This document shows, one piece after another, positions 50,011-59,701 of a stretch of 64,000 nt of DNA. A program made the translations under genes and the position numbers. The notes under the pieces are model-generated. The model had not been told where the DNA came from, made no database searches, and saw only the letters and a list, made by a program, of their open reading frames with translations. Location of the stretch: the NCBI RefSeq assembly GCF_024343615.1, contig NZ_RJUB01000008.1:1-64000 (forward strand). Direction: 5' to 3'. Origin of the DNA: Ferruginibacter sp. HRS2-29. GTDB taxonomy: Bacteria > Bacteroidota > Bacteroidia > Chitinophagales > Chitinophagaceae. Numbering within the stretch: the first letter of the stretch is position 1; each line of letters starts with the position of its first letter.

Positions 50011-51789
50011 TCACTCCTCATTCCCATCTTTTTTCTTCTTCTTTTTCTTTCCCGGATCGTAGATCTTTTGCGCTTTGTAGATCTGCATGAGGAATTCCTG
50101 CTGAAGGAAATTCGTTTCGTCTGCAGAAGAAAGGGCTACGCTTTTTATAAGCGGCCAGTCTATTTTTTTTGCATAGGGCGATTGTTTCAGTTTCAACGCA
50201 AAGGCCGTTACCGCTGCCGCGAATTTGAGTTCTTTATCTACACTGTCGATATGCTGGTAATTCGATTTTACATTATACCGAAGGTTATTGGTAGTAGTAT
50301 CATTTATGGTTGTATAACGCAGGTCTACCGTAGCGATATCATCCGCAAGCGTGCTTGTTTTTGAGAGTTCATTCTGCTGTGTTGGTACCACCTGGAAAAT
50401 AGCAAGGGTACTGTTGCCGCTTCCTATCTCTCCACCTTCGAGCTCGTTGGTAGATTCGTTGAGTGCTTCTTTTTTATTATCGAACCCTATCAGCCTGTAT
50501 TCCTTCACCATCGAAGGATTGAACGTGACATTCATGAACACATCATTGGCAACGGCATACAGAGTTTGCGTCAGTTCCTTCACCAATACTTTTTCCGCTT
50601 CTTTGATATCATCGAGATAAGCGTAATTTCCATTTCCTTTTTTAGCAAGCGTCTGCAGTTTGGAATCTTTCAGGTTACCCATTCCCACACCCAGGCAGGT
50701 AAGGTATACACCTGTTTGTCTTTGCTTGGTCACTAATTCATCCAGGGCTTTTTCAGAAGTTTCGCCTACATTGAAATCCCCGTCAGTAGCAAGGATGATC
50801 CTGTTGTTGCCACCTTTTATAAAGGAGCTTTCCGCCAGTTTATAAGCCGCACGGATCGCTGATTCGCCCGGTGTATCGCCGGCCGCTTCGAGTTCCTCGA
50901 TCGATTTTGAGATCTTATCCTTTTCGGCGCCTGACGTTGGTGGAAGCCAGATACCTACCGTTCCGCCATACATCACAATAGATACCATATCCTGCGGACG
51001 CAGGTTCTTAACGAACAACTGGAAGGCAGCTTTCAGTAAGGGCAGCCTGTTGGGCATATCCATACTTCCGGAAACATCTATGAGGAAAACAAAATTGCTT
51101 GGCGGAACTTTATCGAGATTAAGTTTTTTGGCACTTACATTCAGGAACAACAATTGGTTGGTAGCATCCCACGGACAGGAAGTAAGTTGCGATTCCAGCT
51201 TGAAGATATTTCCTTCTTCGGGCTGGCGGTAATGGAGGTTGAAATAATTCACCATTTCTTCCACTTTCACTGCATCAGGTGGCACAAGGCTTCCGCCATT
51301 GATGAAGCGGCGGACATTGCTATAAGAGGCTTTATTGACGCTCAGTGAAAAACCGGTGTTGGGATAGTTGGCCGTTTTGATGAAATCGTTTTCTACCAGT
51401 TGAAAATAAGTTTCGTTGCTGGCGGCCCAGCTGGGACGCGAACTCTGCTTAAGATCTTTCGTTACAGAAATGAGCTTGGGTTTGCTTTTGGTGGCAGCCG
51501 TAACCGATATTTTCAGCACGATGGTTTGCCATACATCTGTTTTTACCTTCACAGACCTGGTCTCATACCCGTCAAGCGAAAGTGTAAGCGAATCGTATAG
51601 CTGGTTGATGGTAATACCAAAACTGCCGGCGTTTCCCGAGGTATAGATAGCTTTTGCCCCATGTATGAATATCTTCACATTGGGCAGGCCATTGTTCTTT
51701 TCATCCTTTATTTCCCCGCGTAAATAGTATTGGCTGAATGCAGGAATTGCAAGAAGGCTAAGCAGGCAGTATATGATAAGCGGTTTCAA
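50011..51789 (-). CDS. VWA-domain surface protein with carboxypeptidase-regulatory-like domain
   Basis: 592 aa. A signal peptide (IIYCLLSLLAIPAFSQ), then a CarboxypepD_reg-like beta sandwich at ~22-95 (LRGEIKDEKNNGLPNVKIFI, LSLDGYETRSVKV). A von Willebrand N-terminal region precedes the VWA domain, whose MIDAS motif is in FLIDVSGSMDMP near 238-249, with TDGDFNVG completing it. A DUF3520-like C-terminal part follows. It matches the YfbK/von Willebrand family of exported proteins, of unclear role. The C-terminus is Lys-rich (KKKKKKDGNEE), and no T9SS domain is seen, so it may remain periplasmic. Confidence 0.9.
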   Translation of the reverse strand: MKPLIIYCLLSLLAIPAFSQYYLRGEIKDEKNNGLPNVKIFIHGAKAIYTSGNAGSFGITINQLYDSLTLSLDGYETRSVKVKTDVWQTIVLKISVTAATKSKPKLISVTKDLKQSSRPSWAASNETYFQLVENDFIKTANYPNTGFSLSVNKASYSNVRRFINGGSLVPPDAVKVEEMVNYFNLHYRQPEEGNIFKLESQLTSCPWDATNQLLFLNVSAKKLNLDKVPPSNFVFLIDVSGSMDMPNRLPLLKAAFQLFVKNLRPQDMVSIVMYGGTVGIWLPPTSGAEKDKISKSIEELEAAGDTPGESAIRAAYKLAESSFIKGGNNRIILATDGDFNVGETSEKALDELVTKQRQTGVYLTCLGVGMGNLKDSKLQTLAKKGNGNYAYLDDIKEAEKVLVKELTQTLYAVANDVFMNVTFNPSMVKEYRLIGFDNKKEALNESTNELEGGEIGSGNSTLAIFQVVPTQQNELSKTSTLADDIATVDLRYTTINDTTTNNLRYNVKSNYQHIDSVDKELKFAAAVTAFALKLKQSPYAKKIDWPLIKSVALSSADETNFLQQEFLMQIYKAQKIYDPGKKKKKKKDGNEE

Positions 51790-51860
51790 TCAGGTCAAAA
51801 ATAGCTAAAATACGGGTTTTGGTATCAATAGCTAACGAAGATACTTTTCGAATGTTGTAA

Positions 51861-52400
51861 TCACCCCTCAATTAACTGGTAAATCTCTCTTAAATTTCTA
51901 CCCAGCCCATCGTAATCCAGCCCATAACCCAGCAGGAACTTGTTGGGCACGCTGAACCCGAGGTAATCTATTTTGATGGGGTGCACCAGCGCATCGGGTT
52001 TGTGCAGCAGCGAAGCGATCTTCAAAGACGCCGGTTGCTGTGCCACCAGCTGCGGTAAGAACTCATTCAATGTTTTACCTGTATCAACGATATCTTCCAC
52101 CACGATCACATGCCTGTCTTTCAAAGGCTCGTCAAGCCCGATAGAAGTGATCACATGCCCCGTGCTGCGGGTTCCTTTATACGAAGCCAGCTTGATGAAA
52201 CAGATCTCCGCGTCGATCTCCAGTTCTTTGAAAAGATCCGATGCAAACATGAACGAACCATTCAGTATCGCGATGAACAACGGGCGCTTGCCTGCATATT
52301 CCCTGTTGATCTCCCCTGCCAGTCTTTTGATCTGCTCGTCTATCTGCGCTACCGTCAGGTAGGGTTGAAATTTCTTATCGTTGACCTGTATAACAGCCAT
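51861..52400 (-). CDS. hpt: Hypoxanthine phosphoribosyltransferase
   Basis: 179 aa. It salvages hypoxanthine/guanine with PRPP. The PRPP-binding motif is VIVVEDIVDTGKTLNEF near 95-111; the N-terminal FIAILNGSFMFASDL and the C-terminal YLGFSVPNKFLLGYGLDYDG are typical of bacterial HPRT. Cytosolic. Hypoxanthine is also released by MqnB, so the two are metabolically linked although not co-located. It lies just downstream of the glucosaminidase gene (6 bases) in a run of minus-strand genes. Confidence 0.93.
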   Translation of the reverse strand: MAVIQVNDKKFQPYLTVAQIDEQIKRLAGEINREYAGKRPLFIAILNGSFMFASDLFKELEIDAEICFIKLASYKGTRSTGHVITSIGLDEPLKDRHVIVVEDIVDTGKTLNEFLPQLVAQQPASLKIASLLHKPDALVHPIKIDYLGFSVPNKFLLGYGLDYDGLGRNLREIYQLIEG

Positions 52401-52406
52401 GTTTAT

Positions 52407-53561
52407 TTATTTAGATATGATCAATTTTTGTCCGATGGTAAGCTCATCAGCTTCCAGCCTGTTCCATTCACGGAGCTGCTGAACCGATACGTTGTATTTT
52501 CTTGCAATGGCATACAAACCTTCTTTTGGCTGTACTTCGTGGATCTTTGCAGCAACATCATTTTTGATCACGATGGTCTGCCCGATCGCGAGTCCCGGCC
52601 TGAGGTTGATCTTTGTGCCTTTTGCCACCACTGCATTTTCAGGCAGATTATTATACTGCATCAGGTACTGAAGCTGTACGGCATTGTTCTGGGAAATTTC
52701 ATACAGGCTTTCCTTTTGCAAAGCGATATAATAATCGCGGTTGCCCTGCTTTGGTTTCTTTTCGAGGTAGATCCATTGGTCTTCTGCTACCAGGCCATCC
52801 TGTTTAAGATCGTTGTATTCCAGCAATTTTGCCAGCGCAATGTCATTGCGGGTAGCCACTGCCAGCAGCGATGTGCCTTTGAGCGCCAGCACGGCTTTAA
52901 GGCCATTGAACAGGCTCTTGCCTTTTTTGGAAGCGCTGTTGGTTTCAGTTTTTGTATCGGCATCTTCCACGATGATGGAAGGAGAGATCGTTATTTTCTT
53001 TTCTACATTATTACTATCTACTACCACCGGAGATATCACTACACTTTCTCCGGCCGCTTCCGGCGAATCGAATTGCTGCAGGTTGTTGGTCTCAATGTTT
53101 TTTATGAGGATCATCGGGTATTTCGGATTAGTAGCATAACCTGCTTTCTTCAATCCATAAGCCCATCCTTTGTAATCTGTAGGTTCGAGTTGAAAAAGCG
53201 AAGCATAACGTCCATTGTTGCGCAGGAAGTCGCTGTGATCGCGGTAGCTGTCTTCTGCATTCCTGTATTTCCGGAAACACTCATTGGGCGCATCATCGGT
53301 GTGGGTTACAGATTCACCCGTCCAGTTACTTTTACATTTTATGCCAAAATGATTGTTGGATCTTTTCACCAGGTCACTGTTGCCACTTTCCGTTTCGAGC
53401 AGGCCCTGCGCCAGCGTAATGGAAGCCGGGATACCCGAGCGTTTCATTTCCGCGATAGCGATATCCTTGTACGTATTGATGTATTCCTGTACGGTGATGG
53501 TCTGCCCGAAAGAACAGTACATCATTAAAGAACAGATCGCTACAGTAATAATTTTTTTCAT
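52407..53561 (-). CDS. Exported glucosaminidase with LysM domains
   Basis: 384 aa. Signal peptide (ITVAICSLMMYCSFGQ), then a glucosaminidase (FlgJ/GH73-type) domain at ~20-160 with the catalytic Glu in LAQGLLETESGNSDLV and the motif NNHFGIKCKSNWTGESV. A low-complexity linker follows (~165-215), then at least two LysM modules: one around DYYIALQKESLYEISQNN and the last at ~340-384 (HEVQPKEGLYAIARKYNVSV to GQKLIISK). It should bind and cut peptidoglycan in the periplasm. Likely transcribed with hpt and the methyltransferase gene 4 bases upstream. Confidence 0.93.
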   Translation of the reverse strand: MKKIITVAICSLMMYCSFGQTITVQEYINTYKDIAIAEMKRSGIPASITLAQGLLETESGNSDLVKRSNNHFGIKCKSNWTGESVTHTDDAPNECFRKYRNAEDSYRDHSDFLRNNGRYASLFQLEPTDYKGWAYGLKKAGYATNPKYPMILIKNIETNNLQQFDSPEAAGESVVISPVVVDSNNVEKKITISPSIIVEDADTKTETNSASKKGKSLFNGLKAVLALKGTSLLAVATRNDIALAKLLEYNDLKQDGLVAEDQWIYLEKKPKQGNRDYYIALQKESLYEISQNNAVQLQYLMQYNNLPENAVVAKGTKINLRPGLAIGQTIVIKNDVAAKIHEVQPKEGLYAIARKYNVSVQQLREWNRLEADELTIGQKLIISK

Positions 53562-53565
53562 TCCA

Positions 53566-54207
53566 TCATTTTTTTCTGATCAGCATCAAGCCGTCCCTTA
53601 CTGTTAGTAATACCTGTTGCACTCTCTGATCCTTTGCCACATGTGCATTGAATGCCTGTATGGCCAATGCATTTTTGCCTTTCACTTCTTCTTCCAGCAC
53701 CTGCCCGTGAAAAAGCACATTATCCGCCAGGATATACCCCCCTGGTTTTATAAGCGGCAAAGTTAATTCGTAATAGTCAATATAACTCACTTTATCAGCA
53801 TCAATAAAAACTATATCCCAGGCCTCCTTCAGTGTAGGAATGATGGTTCTGGCATCACCAGTGTGTAAGCGTATATTTTTTGTGGCGCCTGCTTTTTCAA
53901 AATTGGCCAATGATGTAGCTGCATCTTCTTCGCGTATTTCAATGGTATGCAGCAGGCCGTTTTCTTCCAGCCCTTTTGCCAGGCATAAGGCACTGAAGCC
54001 GGTGAATGTCCCTATTTCGAGAATGCGTTGCGGACGTATCATACGGCTGATTATTTCGAGAAAAACCCCCTGTACATGCCCGCTGAGCATGTGCGCATGC
54101 GGATGTTGCGCATAGGTTTCACGGGCAACTTCTTCCGAAACCGCATCCAGCGCCGAAGAGAATTTTTCTGAATATTGTTCCGCTTTTATATTTACAAGCT
54201 CCGTCAT
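53566..54207 (-). CDS. SAM-dependent O-methyltransferase, class I
   Basis: 213 aa. The SAM-binding motif ILEIGTFTGFSALCLAKGL is near 62-80 and is followed by HTIEIREEDA, HTGDARTIIP and the metal-binding IVFIDADKVSYIDYYE, which match the catechol O-methyltransferase/CCoAOMT-like family (PF01596). It needs a divalent metal. The natural substrate is unknown. Cytosolic. The start overlaps the stop of the symporter gene by four bases (ATGA), so the two are translationally coupled. Confidence 0.92.
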   Translation of the reverse strand: MTELVNIKAEQYSEKFSSALDAVSEEVARETYAQHPHAHMLSGHVQGVFLEIISRMIRPQRILEIGTFTGFSALCLAKGLEENGLLHTIEIREEDAATSLANFEKAGATKNIRLHTGDARTIIPTLKEAWDIVFIDADKVSYIDYYELTLPLIKPGGYILADNVLFHGQVLEEEVKGKNALAIQAFNAHVAKDQRVQQVLLTVRDGLMLIRKK

Positions 54208-55661
54208 ATTTTTTCAACCACTGTTTTCTTTGATACCAGCCATAGACCGATAAAAGTGAGCAGGCCGTTTACGATCAGCAGTTCGGAACCAATCTGGAAA
54301 CCGCCGAGTAATTCTTTTTGAAATTTATCCAGGACAAAACAAATCAGCGGTGCTGCAATGCAGACAACCGGCACCAGTTTATCATGCACCTGTTTTTTAG
54401 TAAGAATACCGAATGTGAACAGCCCCAGTAACGGACCATAAGTATATGCCGCCACTTTCAGGATCACATTGATCATACTCGGATCGTTTACTTTGTAAAA
54501 TACTAATACGAACAAAAGGAATACTGCTGCCACAGTAAGATGTATCCGTTGTCTTATTTTTTTCTTCTTCGCTTCGCTCCAATCTTCTCTTCTCTGCATA
54601 CCGAGTATATCGATGCAGAATGAAGAAGTGAGTGCGGTGATGGCTCCATCTGCACTCGGGAACAATGCCGATATAAGCGCTATGATAAAAATGATTGAAA
54701 CGATGGAAGGCATATGGTTCAATGCCAGATCGGGAAATAACTTATCTCCAGTACTGGTGACTGCCTGCTGTGCGCCATAAAGGTGCAATAGCCCGCCCAG
54801 GAAAAGGAAGATGAAGATCACCACTACCATGATGAGCGAAAGGGTGATGATATTTTTCTGCGAATCTTTCAGGCGTTTTACGGAGATCGTTTTTTGCATC
54901 ATTTCCTGATCCATACCCGTCATGGTGATGGTGATGAATGCACCGGCAAGTATCTGTTTCACAAAAAACAATTTGTTGCCGGGATCGGTGAAGAATATTT
55001 TCGAATATCCTTTATCATTCATGGAAGAAATGGCTTCGCCAAAACTGAGCCCCATAGTATGTAAGATGTAAACCACGCAAACGATGAGCCCCGTAAGCAT
55101 GAACGTTGTCTGAAGCGTATCGGTGAATACGATGGTCTTCACACCACCTTCGTAAGTGTAGATCAGGATCATCACCAGGATGATGAGAGTGGTAACCCAG
55201 AAGGGAACGCCAAGGCTGGATAAAATGGAGTCCTGCAGTATTTTTACAACAAGGTAAAGCCGTGCAGTTGCGCCAAGTGTTCGGGAAAGAATGAAAAAAG
55301 CGGCGCCTGTTTTGTACGATTTGATACCGAGCCTGGTGCTTAGGTAATTATATATGGAGGTAAGATTGAGGCGGTAATAAAGCGGCAGCAGCACATAGGC
55401 TATCACGAAATACCCGATAAGGTAACCGATCACGATCTGGAAATACGCGAAGGAATCTTTTCCTACACCTCCCGGGACGCTTACAAATGTTACTCCCGAC
55501 AGGGAAGTTCCGATCATCCCGAATGCCACCAGCATCCAGTTGGAGTTCCTGTTGCCAATGAAAAAAGATTCGTTATCGGAATTCTTACTCGTGTACCAGG
55601 CCACACCAAGCAATAAAAGGAAGTAACCAATCACAAAAGCGAGCAAAACTGTAGGAGACAT
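54204..55661 (-). CDS. Sodium:solute symporter (SSS family)
   Basis: 485 aa with about 13 membrane helices. The characteristic start of the family is VIGYFLLLLGVAWYTSKNSD followed by FFIGNRNSNWMLVAFGMIGT, and GVTFVSVPGG is a typical unwound-helix motif. The later ITMTGMDQEMMQKTISVKRL and SALFPSADGAITALTSSFC match the sodium site region. It imports a solute with Na+; the substrate (sugar, amino acid, sialate or other) cannot be told from sequence. It is first in a unit with the O-methyltransferase, glucosaminidase and hpt genes. Confidence 0.93.
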   Translation of the reverse strand: MSPTVLLAFVIGYFLLLLGVAWYTSKNSDNESFFIGNRNSNWMLVAFGMIGTSLSGVTFVSVPGGVGKDSFAYFQIVIGYLIGYFVIAYVLLPLYYRLNLTSIYNYLSTRLGIKSYKTGAAFFILSRTLGATARLYLVVKILQDSILSSLGVPFWVTTLIILVMILIYTYEGGVKTIVFTDTLQTTFMLTGLIVCVVYILHTMGLSFGEAISSMNDKGYSKIFFTDPGNKLFFVKQILAGAFITITMTGMDQEMMQKTISVKRLKDSQKNIITLSLIMVVVIFIFLFLGGLLHLYGAQQAVTSTGDKLFPDLALNHMPSIVSIIFIIALISALFPSADGAITALTSSFCIDILGMQRREDWSEAKKKKIRQRIHLTVAAVFLLFVLVFYKVNDPSMINVILKVAAYTYGPLLGLFTFGILTKKQVHDKLVPVVCIAAPLICFVLDKFQKELLGGFQIGSELLIVNGLLTFIGLWLVSKKTVVEKI

Positions 55662-55738
55662 AAAGATATATTTACGTAAAAATAAGCTTGAAAATAGAAA
55701 AAAACTTTGTGTCTTTGCTCTTTATTAATTTTTAACTT

Positions 55739-56275
55739 ATGCAGATAAGATCCATTGCTGTTTTTTGCGGCAGCAAAACCGGTGCAAACCCTTTGTTTGA
55801 AGAACATACCAGGCAACTCGGAAAACTTTTGGCAGAGCGGGAGATCACCGTGATCTATGGTGGTGGAAATAAGGGCCTGATGGGCGCTATAGCAAATTCC
55901 ACCCTGGAAGCAAATGGAAAAGTGATCGGCATCATCCCGAAGATGCTGAGCGAACGGGAGCATCAGCATTTCGGGCTTACAGAGATAACCGTGGTGGAAA
56001 CCATGCATATCCGCAAACAAATGCTCTATGAAAAAAGTGATGCGGCTATCATTTTACCCGGCGGGTATGGCACACTCGATGAAGTATTTGAAATGCTCAC
56101 CTGGAACCAGCTGAGCATTCACGATAAACGTATTTTCATTTTGAACAGCGGCGGATTTTACGATCACCTGATCGCACACATCCATGCCATGGACAAGGAG
56201 ATTTTTTTATACAGCCACCCGGATAATCAGATGACTGTATTGAATACGCCGGAGGAATTGCTGGGGTATATTTAA
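55739..56275 (+). CDS. LOG family protein (TIGR00730)
   Basis: 178 aa. The two family signatures are present: YGGGNKGLMGAIAN near 40-53 and LPGGYGTLDEVFEMLTWNQL near 102-121. LOG-type enzymes hydrolyse nucleoside 5'-monophosphates of cytokinin type to base and ribose phosphate; in bacteria outside plant hosts the true substrate is often an ordinary AMP-like nucleotide. Cytosolic. Divergent from the symporter gene. Its stop codon lies at the edge of a palindromic repeat cluster. Confidence 0.92.
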   Translation: MQIRSIAVFCGSKTGANPLFEEHTRQLGKLLAEREITVIYGGGNKGLMGAIANSTLEANGKVIGIIPKMLSEREHQHFGLTEITVVETMHIRKQMLYEKSDAAIILPGGYGTLDEVFEMLTWNQLSIHDKRIFILNSGGFYDHLIAHIHAMDKEIFLYSHPDNQMTVLNTPEELLGYI

Positions 56276-56427
56276 ACCCGCCTTCGACAGGCTCAGGCTG
56301 ACAGACAACCACCTTCAACAGGCTCAGACTGACAGACAACCACCTTCAACAGGCTCAGACTAACACAAACGCCTTCGACAAGCTCATCCTAACAGTAACT
56401 GTCAGCCTGAGCTTGTCGAAGGCGGGT
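56275..56427. repeat. Cluster of CCTTCGACAAGCTCAGGCTGACA-type repeats
   Basis: Four direct copies at 56281, 56312, 56343 and 56372 (23 bases each, with up to five differences) and one inverted copy at 56400-56422. The first and last copies, with flanking ACCCG/CGGGT, form a long near-perfect palindrome. The same family makes the palindrome at 7015-7083. Confidence 0.92.
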
Positions 56428-56472
56428 TAAGTACTCTACAGCAAGGCATTCGAAGCCAGGCCAAAGAAAATT

Positions 56473-57135
56473 TTAATCGTCACTGGTGCGCCTGCCGCGT
56501 ACTACCTTGTTTTGAAACAAGGCGATGTTGTATCCTGCACGGATGATCGGTATCACCCTTTTGCCGCCACCGCTGGTATTATAATCTATATAAGGAGAAT
56601 TTTTTGAACCGGCTACATCGAAAGCCACTGAGAAATAATAAAATGAATTACTGCCTTCTTCCCTGCCGCCTGCATAACCTGCACCCAGCAATAAACTACT
56701 GGCATTGTAATTAAATTTATCAGTCGGCTGACTGTTAGCATAAATGAGTTTATATTTGATGATATTGTATTCGTACTGTGCCTGAAGGAACAGAAACTTT
56801 AGCGGAAACACCCGCACAAATGCACCCGGGCCATAAATTGTCTGCCGAACCTTTCCCAGATAATTATAATAGTATGGATCGTATTGCCTTTGCGAAATAT
56901 AATTGATACCAGCGCTAACCGCAACATCCAGATATCTATTTACGCTATAGCCAAAATAAGGGCTGATACCAAGTGCGGTAGTTCCTCCACCCAATGAAAC
57001 ATTCACCGATCCTCCTGTAAACAGGTTTTCTTTTTTGAATCCTCCTTTTTGATCATCATCGTCATCGGACTCCTTCTGTGCAAAAGCATTAACAGAAAAC
57101 AATGTTACTAACAGTAAAGAATAAACGCTCTTCAT
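56473..57135 (-). CDS. Outer-membrane beta-barrel protein
   Basis: 220 aa from the ATG at 57135, which gives a proper signal peptide (SVYSLLLVTLFSVNAFAQ). An acidic patch (ESDDDDDQK) follows, then alternating beta strands (GSVNVSLGGGTTALGISPYF, VSAGINYISQRQYD, FLFLQAQYEYNIIKYKLIY, ASSLLLGAGYAGG) of the OmpA-like 8-strand barrel kind. The end, GYNIALFQNKVVRGRRTSDD, lacks the usual terminal aromatic. No ligand or function can be assigned. It lies just downstream of the FAD oxidase gene on the same strand. Confidence 0.78.
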   Translation of the reverse strand: MKSVYSLLLVTLFSVNAFAQKESDDDDDQKGGFKKENLFTGGSVNVSLGGGTTALGISPYFGYSVNRYLDVAVSAGINYISQRQYDPYYYNYLGKVRQTIYGPGAFVRVFPLKFLFLQAQYEYNIIKYKLIYANSQPTDKFNYNASSLLLGAGYAGGREEGSNSFYYFSVAFDVAGSKNSPYIDYNTSGGGKRVIPIIRAGYNIALFQNKVVRGRRTSDD

Positions 57136-57145
57136 GGTTATTATT

Positions 57146-58567
57146 TTATAATGAATCAAATATCTTCCCTTTGTTGAGTATGTTGTTGGGATCAAATGCT
57201 TTTTTTATTCCCCTCATCAGTTCCAGGTTGGCCTCTTCAAATACGATGTCCATGTATTCCTTTTGTATCAACCCTATTCCATGCTCGCCACTGATGGTGC
57301 CGCCGAGTGAACTTACCAGCCTGAACAAAGCTTTCAGGGCAGGTATCACTTCAGGATTGTTGAGACTGTAAATGCTGCCTTCTTTTTTGATGCGGATATG
57401 CAGGTTACCATCACCCGCATGGCCGTAACAAACTACCTTGAAATCATATTCTTTACCCAATGCCTTCACCCCATGGATCAATGCCGGAAGGTTTGCCCTT
57501 GGTACCACCGTATCTTCTTCGATGGTGTAACCAACGAGTTTAACGGCTTCGGCAACACGCCTGCGCAATTTCCAGAGCTCGGCTTTTTGCTGGGCATCGT
57601 CTGCAAAGAATATCTCCCCGCAATCGAAGTCGAGCAACACTGTTGAAATGGCTTCCATCTCCGCCATCAACGTGTCCAGGTGATTGCCATCCACTTCAAT
57701 GATCAGGTGAGCAGCCACGCCATCATCCACCGGTACCACGCTGCTGTCTACAAATTCGCTCACTATCTTCAAGGCATCAATTTCCACCAGTTCCAGCGCA
57801 CTGGGCGTAAAGCCTGCACGGAAGATCGCACTCACGGCCGCACCCGCTTTTTCAAGATCATTGAAAGGTACGAGCATCAGCAGATCAAACTTAGGGTGCG
57901 GTAGTAATTTTAGCACTATTTTAGTAACTAACCCCAGCGTGCCTTCGCTGCCCACTACCAGTTGTGTGAGATTATACCCGGTTGAATTCTTCAATACATT
58001 GGCGCCTGTCCAGATGATATCGCCGGAAGGCAATACTACCTGCAGGTTGAGCACATAATCCTTTACCACGCCATATTTCACCGCTTTAGGGCCACCGCTG
58101 TTTTCGGCGATGTTGCCGCCGATAAAACAACTTCCCCTGCTGCTCGGATCGGGTGGGTAAAACAAGCCTTTTTCTTTCACGGCATTTTGCAGTACTTCAG
58201 TTATCACACCGGGCTCGGTAGTCACCTGCAGGTTGCGTTCATCGATCTCGATGATGGAATTCATTCTTTCGAAGGAAACCAATACACCACCAAGATGAGG
58301 CAATGCACCACCACTCAGGCCTGGACCGGCTCCACGCGGGGTAACAGGTATCCTGTGTTCATTACAGATCTTCATCACGCTGCTGAGTTCTTCGGCAGTA
58401 CGTGGTTTGATTACGATGTCGGGGAGAAAATGAAGGTTCTCTGTTTCGTCATGCGCATAATTATTGAGGCTTTCTTCGTCGGTAAAAACGTATTGTTCGC
58501 CCAATATCTGCCTGAAAGAAGAGAGGTGTGCCAGGAAGTCCGCAGTATCTTTTGTAGTCAAAGCCAT
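57146..58567 (-). CDS. FAD-linked oxidase (GlcD/D-lactate dehydrogenase type)
   Basis: 473 aa. The FAD-binding PCMH domain is at ~40-220, with VTPRGAGPGLSGGALPHLGG (~74-93) and SSRGSCFIGGNIAENSGG; the C-terminal domain ends ISGEHGIGLIQKEYMDIVF, which carries the catalytic-region Glu-His. This is the signature of the GlcD/D-lactate dehydrogenase family, which oxidises 2-hydroxy acids. No iron-sulfur domain is fused and no glcE/glcF is adjacent. Substrate unknown; glycolate and D-lactate are the main candidates. Confidence 0.92.
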   Translation of the reverse strand: MALTTKDTADFLAHLSSFRQILGEQYVFTDEESLNNYAHDETENLHFLPDIVIKPRTAEELSSVMKICNEHRIPVTPRGAGPGLSGGALPHLGGVLVSFERMNSIIEIDERNLQVTTEPGVITEVLQNAVKEKGLFYPPDPSSRGSCFIGGNIAENSGGPKAVKYGVVKDYVLNLQVVLPSGDIIWTGANVLKNSTGYNLTQLVVGSEGTLGLVTKIVLKLLPHPKFDLLMLVPFNDLEKAGAAVSAIFRAGFTPSALELVEIDALKIVSEFVDSSVVPVDDGVAAHLIIEVDGNHLDTLMAEMEAISTVLLDFDCGEIFFADDAQQKAELWKLRRRVAEAVKLVGYTIEEDTVVPRANLPALIHGVKALGKEYDFKVVCYGHAGDGNLHIRIKKEGSIYSLNNPEVIPALKALFRLVSSLGGTISGEHGIGLIQKEYMDIVFEEANLELMRGIKKAFDPNNILNKGKIFDSL

Positions 58568-58662
58568 GAAAAATATTTGCGCAAAAATCGTAAAAAAAGC
58601 TGAACGCCGACCACTTTATTGTAAAGCAGTTTTTTTCAGGTCTTTCAATAAAGTGGCAGGCA

Positions 58663-59679
58663 TTAAAATTTCGGACAAAGCGATTGCCTGTCTACGTTAG
58701 TTGGGTAAAACCCTTTTTTGATCAGGCTGAATTCGCTCGCGCCTCTCGAATTATTGTAATTTTTAAGGGAAGAGGTGGTTACATCATAACTGAATGTAAA
58801 TTTCAGCGTGCCTAGTTCCAATCCTACCACCGGGATCACGGCATCCTGGTAGCGATAGTACAAACCTGCTATCAGTTGCTTTTCGCCGAATTCCGAAAGA
58901 TTGTAATTGGCATTCATACCACCGGTAAGTTCCCGGGAGCCGGCCTGTGTAGTGAAATATACATTGGGGTTGATGATCACCCTCTCATGTACTTTGAGGA
59001 TCGCGTTCACAAAGCCGATATGCCTCATCGGGATGATGCCATCGGATGTCTGGTCGTTGAAAAAAGTCTCCCTTGGTTTATTTACATGATGGATGGAATA
59101 CCCGGCATTAATGTATACATTTTCCTGCGGGAAATAAGCATAGTTCATGCCCACCTGCATATCAAAATAACTGACGCTGGTATTTTGCAATATGACAGAA
59201 CTAGGTATCTGAGCATCGAAGAATTTACCGTCGAACTGATCAGGAAATTTCAAGGCGCTCTGATCGATCCTTTTTTGCGCCCAGCCAAGATTGAAACCGG
59301 CGCTCAGCAGGCTGCTGTTTCCCAGCAACTGGTGATAAGCTACAGAACCGTATACTTTCGTTGAACGCAAGGCCCCGCTGCCGGCCACATCGCTCAATAT
59401 CATTCCACCTACACCTACCCAGCCATTTTCGAGGCGTTCTTTAAAAAGTTGGGCATCGCCGAAGGCACTCATCGTTTTGTATGGTTCCGCCATGATATTG
59501 CTCCATTGATTGCGGTAATGCACACCTATCCTGTAGTCCGCATCCGGAATGAAACCGGTGTTGGCAGGATTGGTGGTGAGCGGCGAATTGAAGAACTGCG
59601 AAAAATGCAGATCCTGCGCAAACGCTCCCGCAACCAGCAACAATAAGGTATTTAATAATATGATCTTTTTTATCCTCAT
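58663..59679 (-). CDS. PorP/SprF family type IX secretion system protein
   Basis: 338 aa. A signal peptide (KIILLNTLLLLVAGAFAQ) precedes the family signature DLHFSQFFNSPLTTNPANTG and HYRNQWSNIMAEPYKTMSAF. The remainder is a beta barrel (GVGGMILSDVAGSGAL, YFDMQVGMNYAY, LIAGLYYRYQDAVIPVVGLE). In Flavobacterium johnsoniae SprF supports export of the adhesin SprB. The gene follows, by 22 bases, the 1214-aa type B adhesin gene, which matches that arrangement, so it is the probable dedicated partner of that adhesin. Confidence 0.94.
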   Translation of the reverse strand: MRIKKIILLNTLLLLVAGAFAQDLHFSQFFNSPLTTNPANTGFIPDADYRIGVHYRNQWSNIMAEPYKTMSAFGDAQLFKERLENGWVGVGGMILSDVAGSGALRSTKVYGSVAYHQLLGNSSLLSAGFNLGWAQKRIDQSALKFPDQFDGKFFDAQIPSSVILQNTSVSYFDMQVGMNYAYFPQENVYINAGYSIHHVNKPRETFFNDQTSDGIIPMRHIGFVNAILKVHERVIINPNVYFTTQAGSRELTGGMNANYNLSEFGEKQLIAGLYYRYQDAVIPVVGLELGTLKFTFSYDVTTSSLKNYNNSRGASEFSLIKKGFYPTNVDRQSLCPKF

Positions 59680-59701
59680 TAATTTTTACTCCCCTGTTTA
59701 T

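Noticed and set aside
52110..53528. 472-codon plus frame
   Set aside because: Antisense to hpt and the LysM glucosaminidase, both with clear motifs.
56275..56427. CRISPR array
   Set aside because: Repeats of 23 bases at ~30-base spacing look like an array at first, but the gaps are only ~8 bases, copies are degenerate and one is inverted. No cas genes are present.
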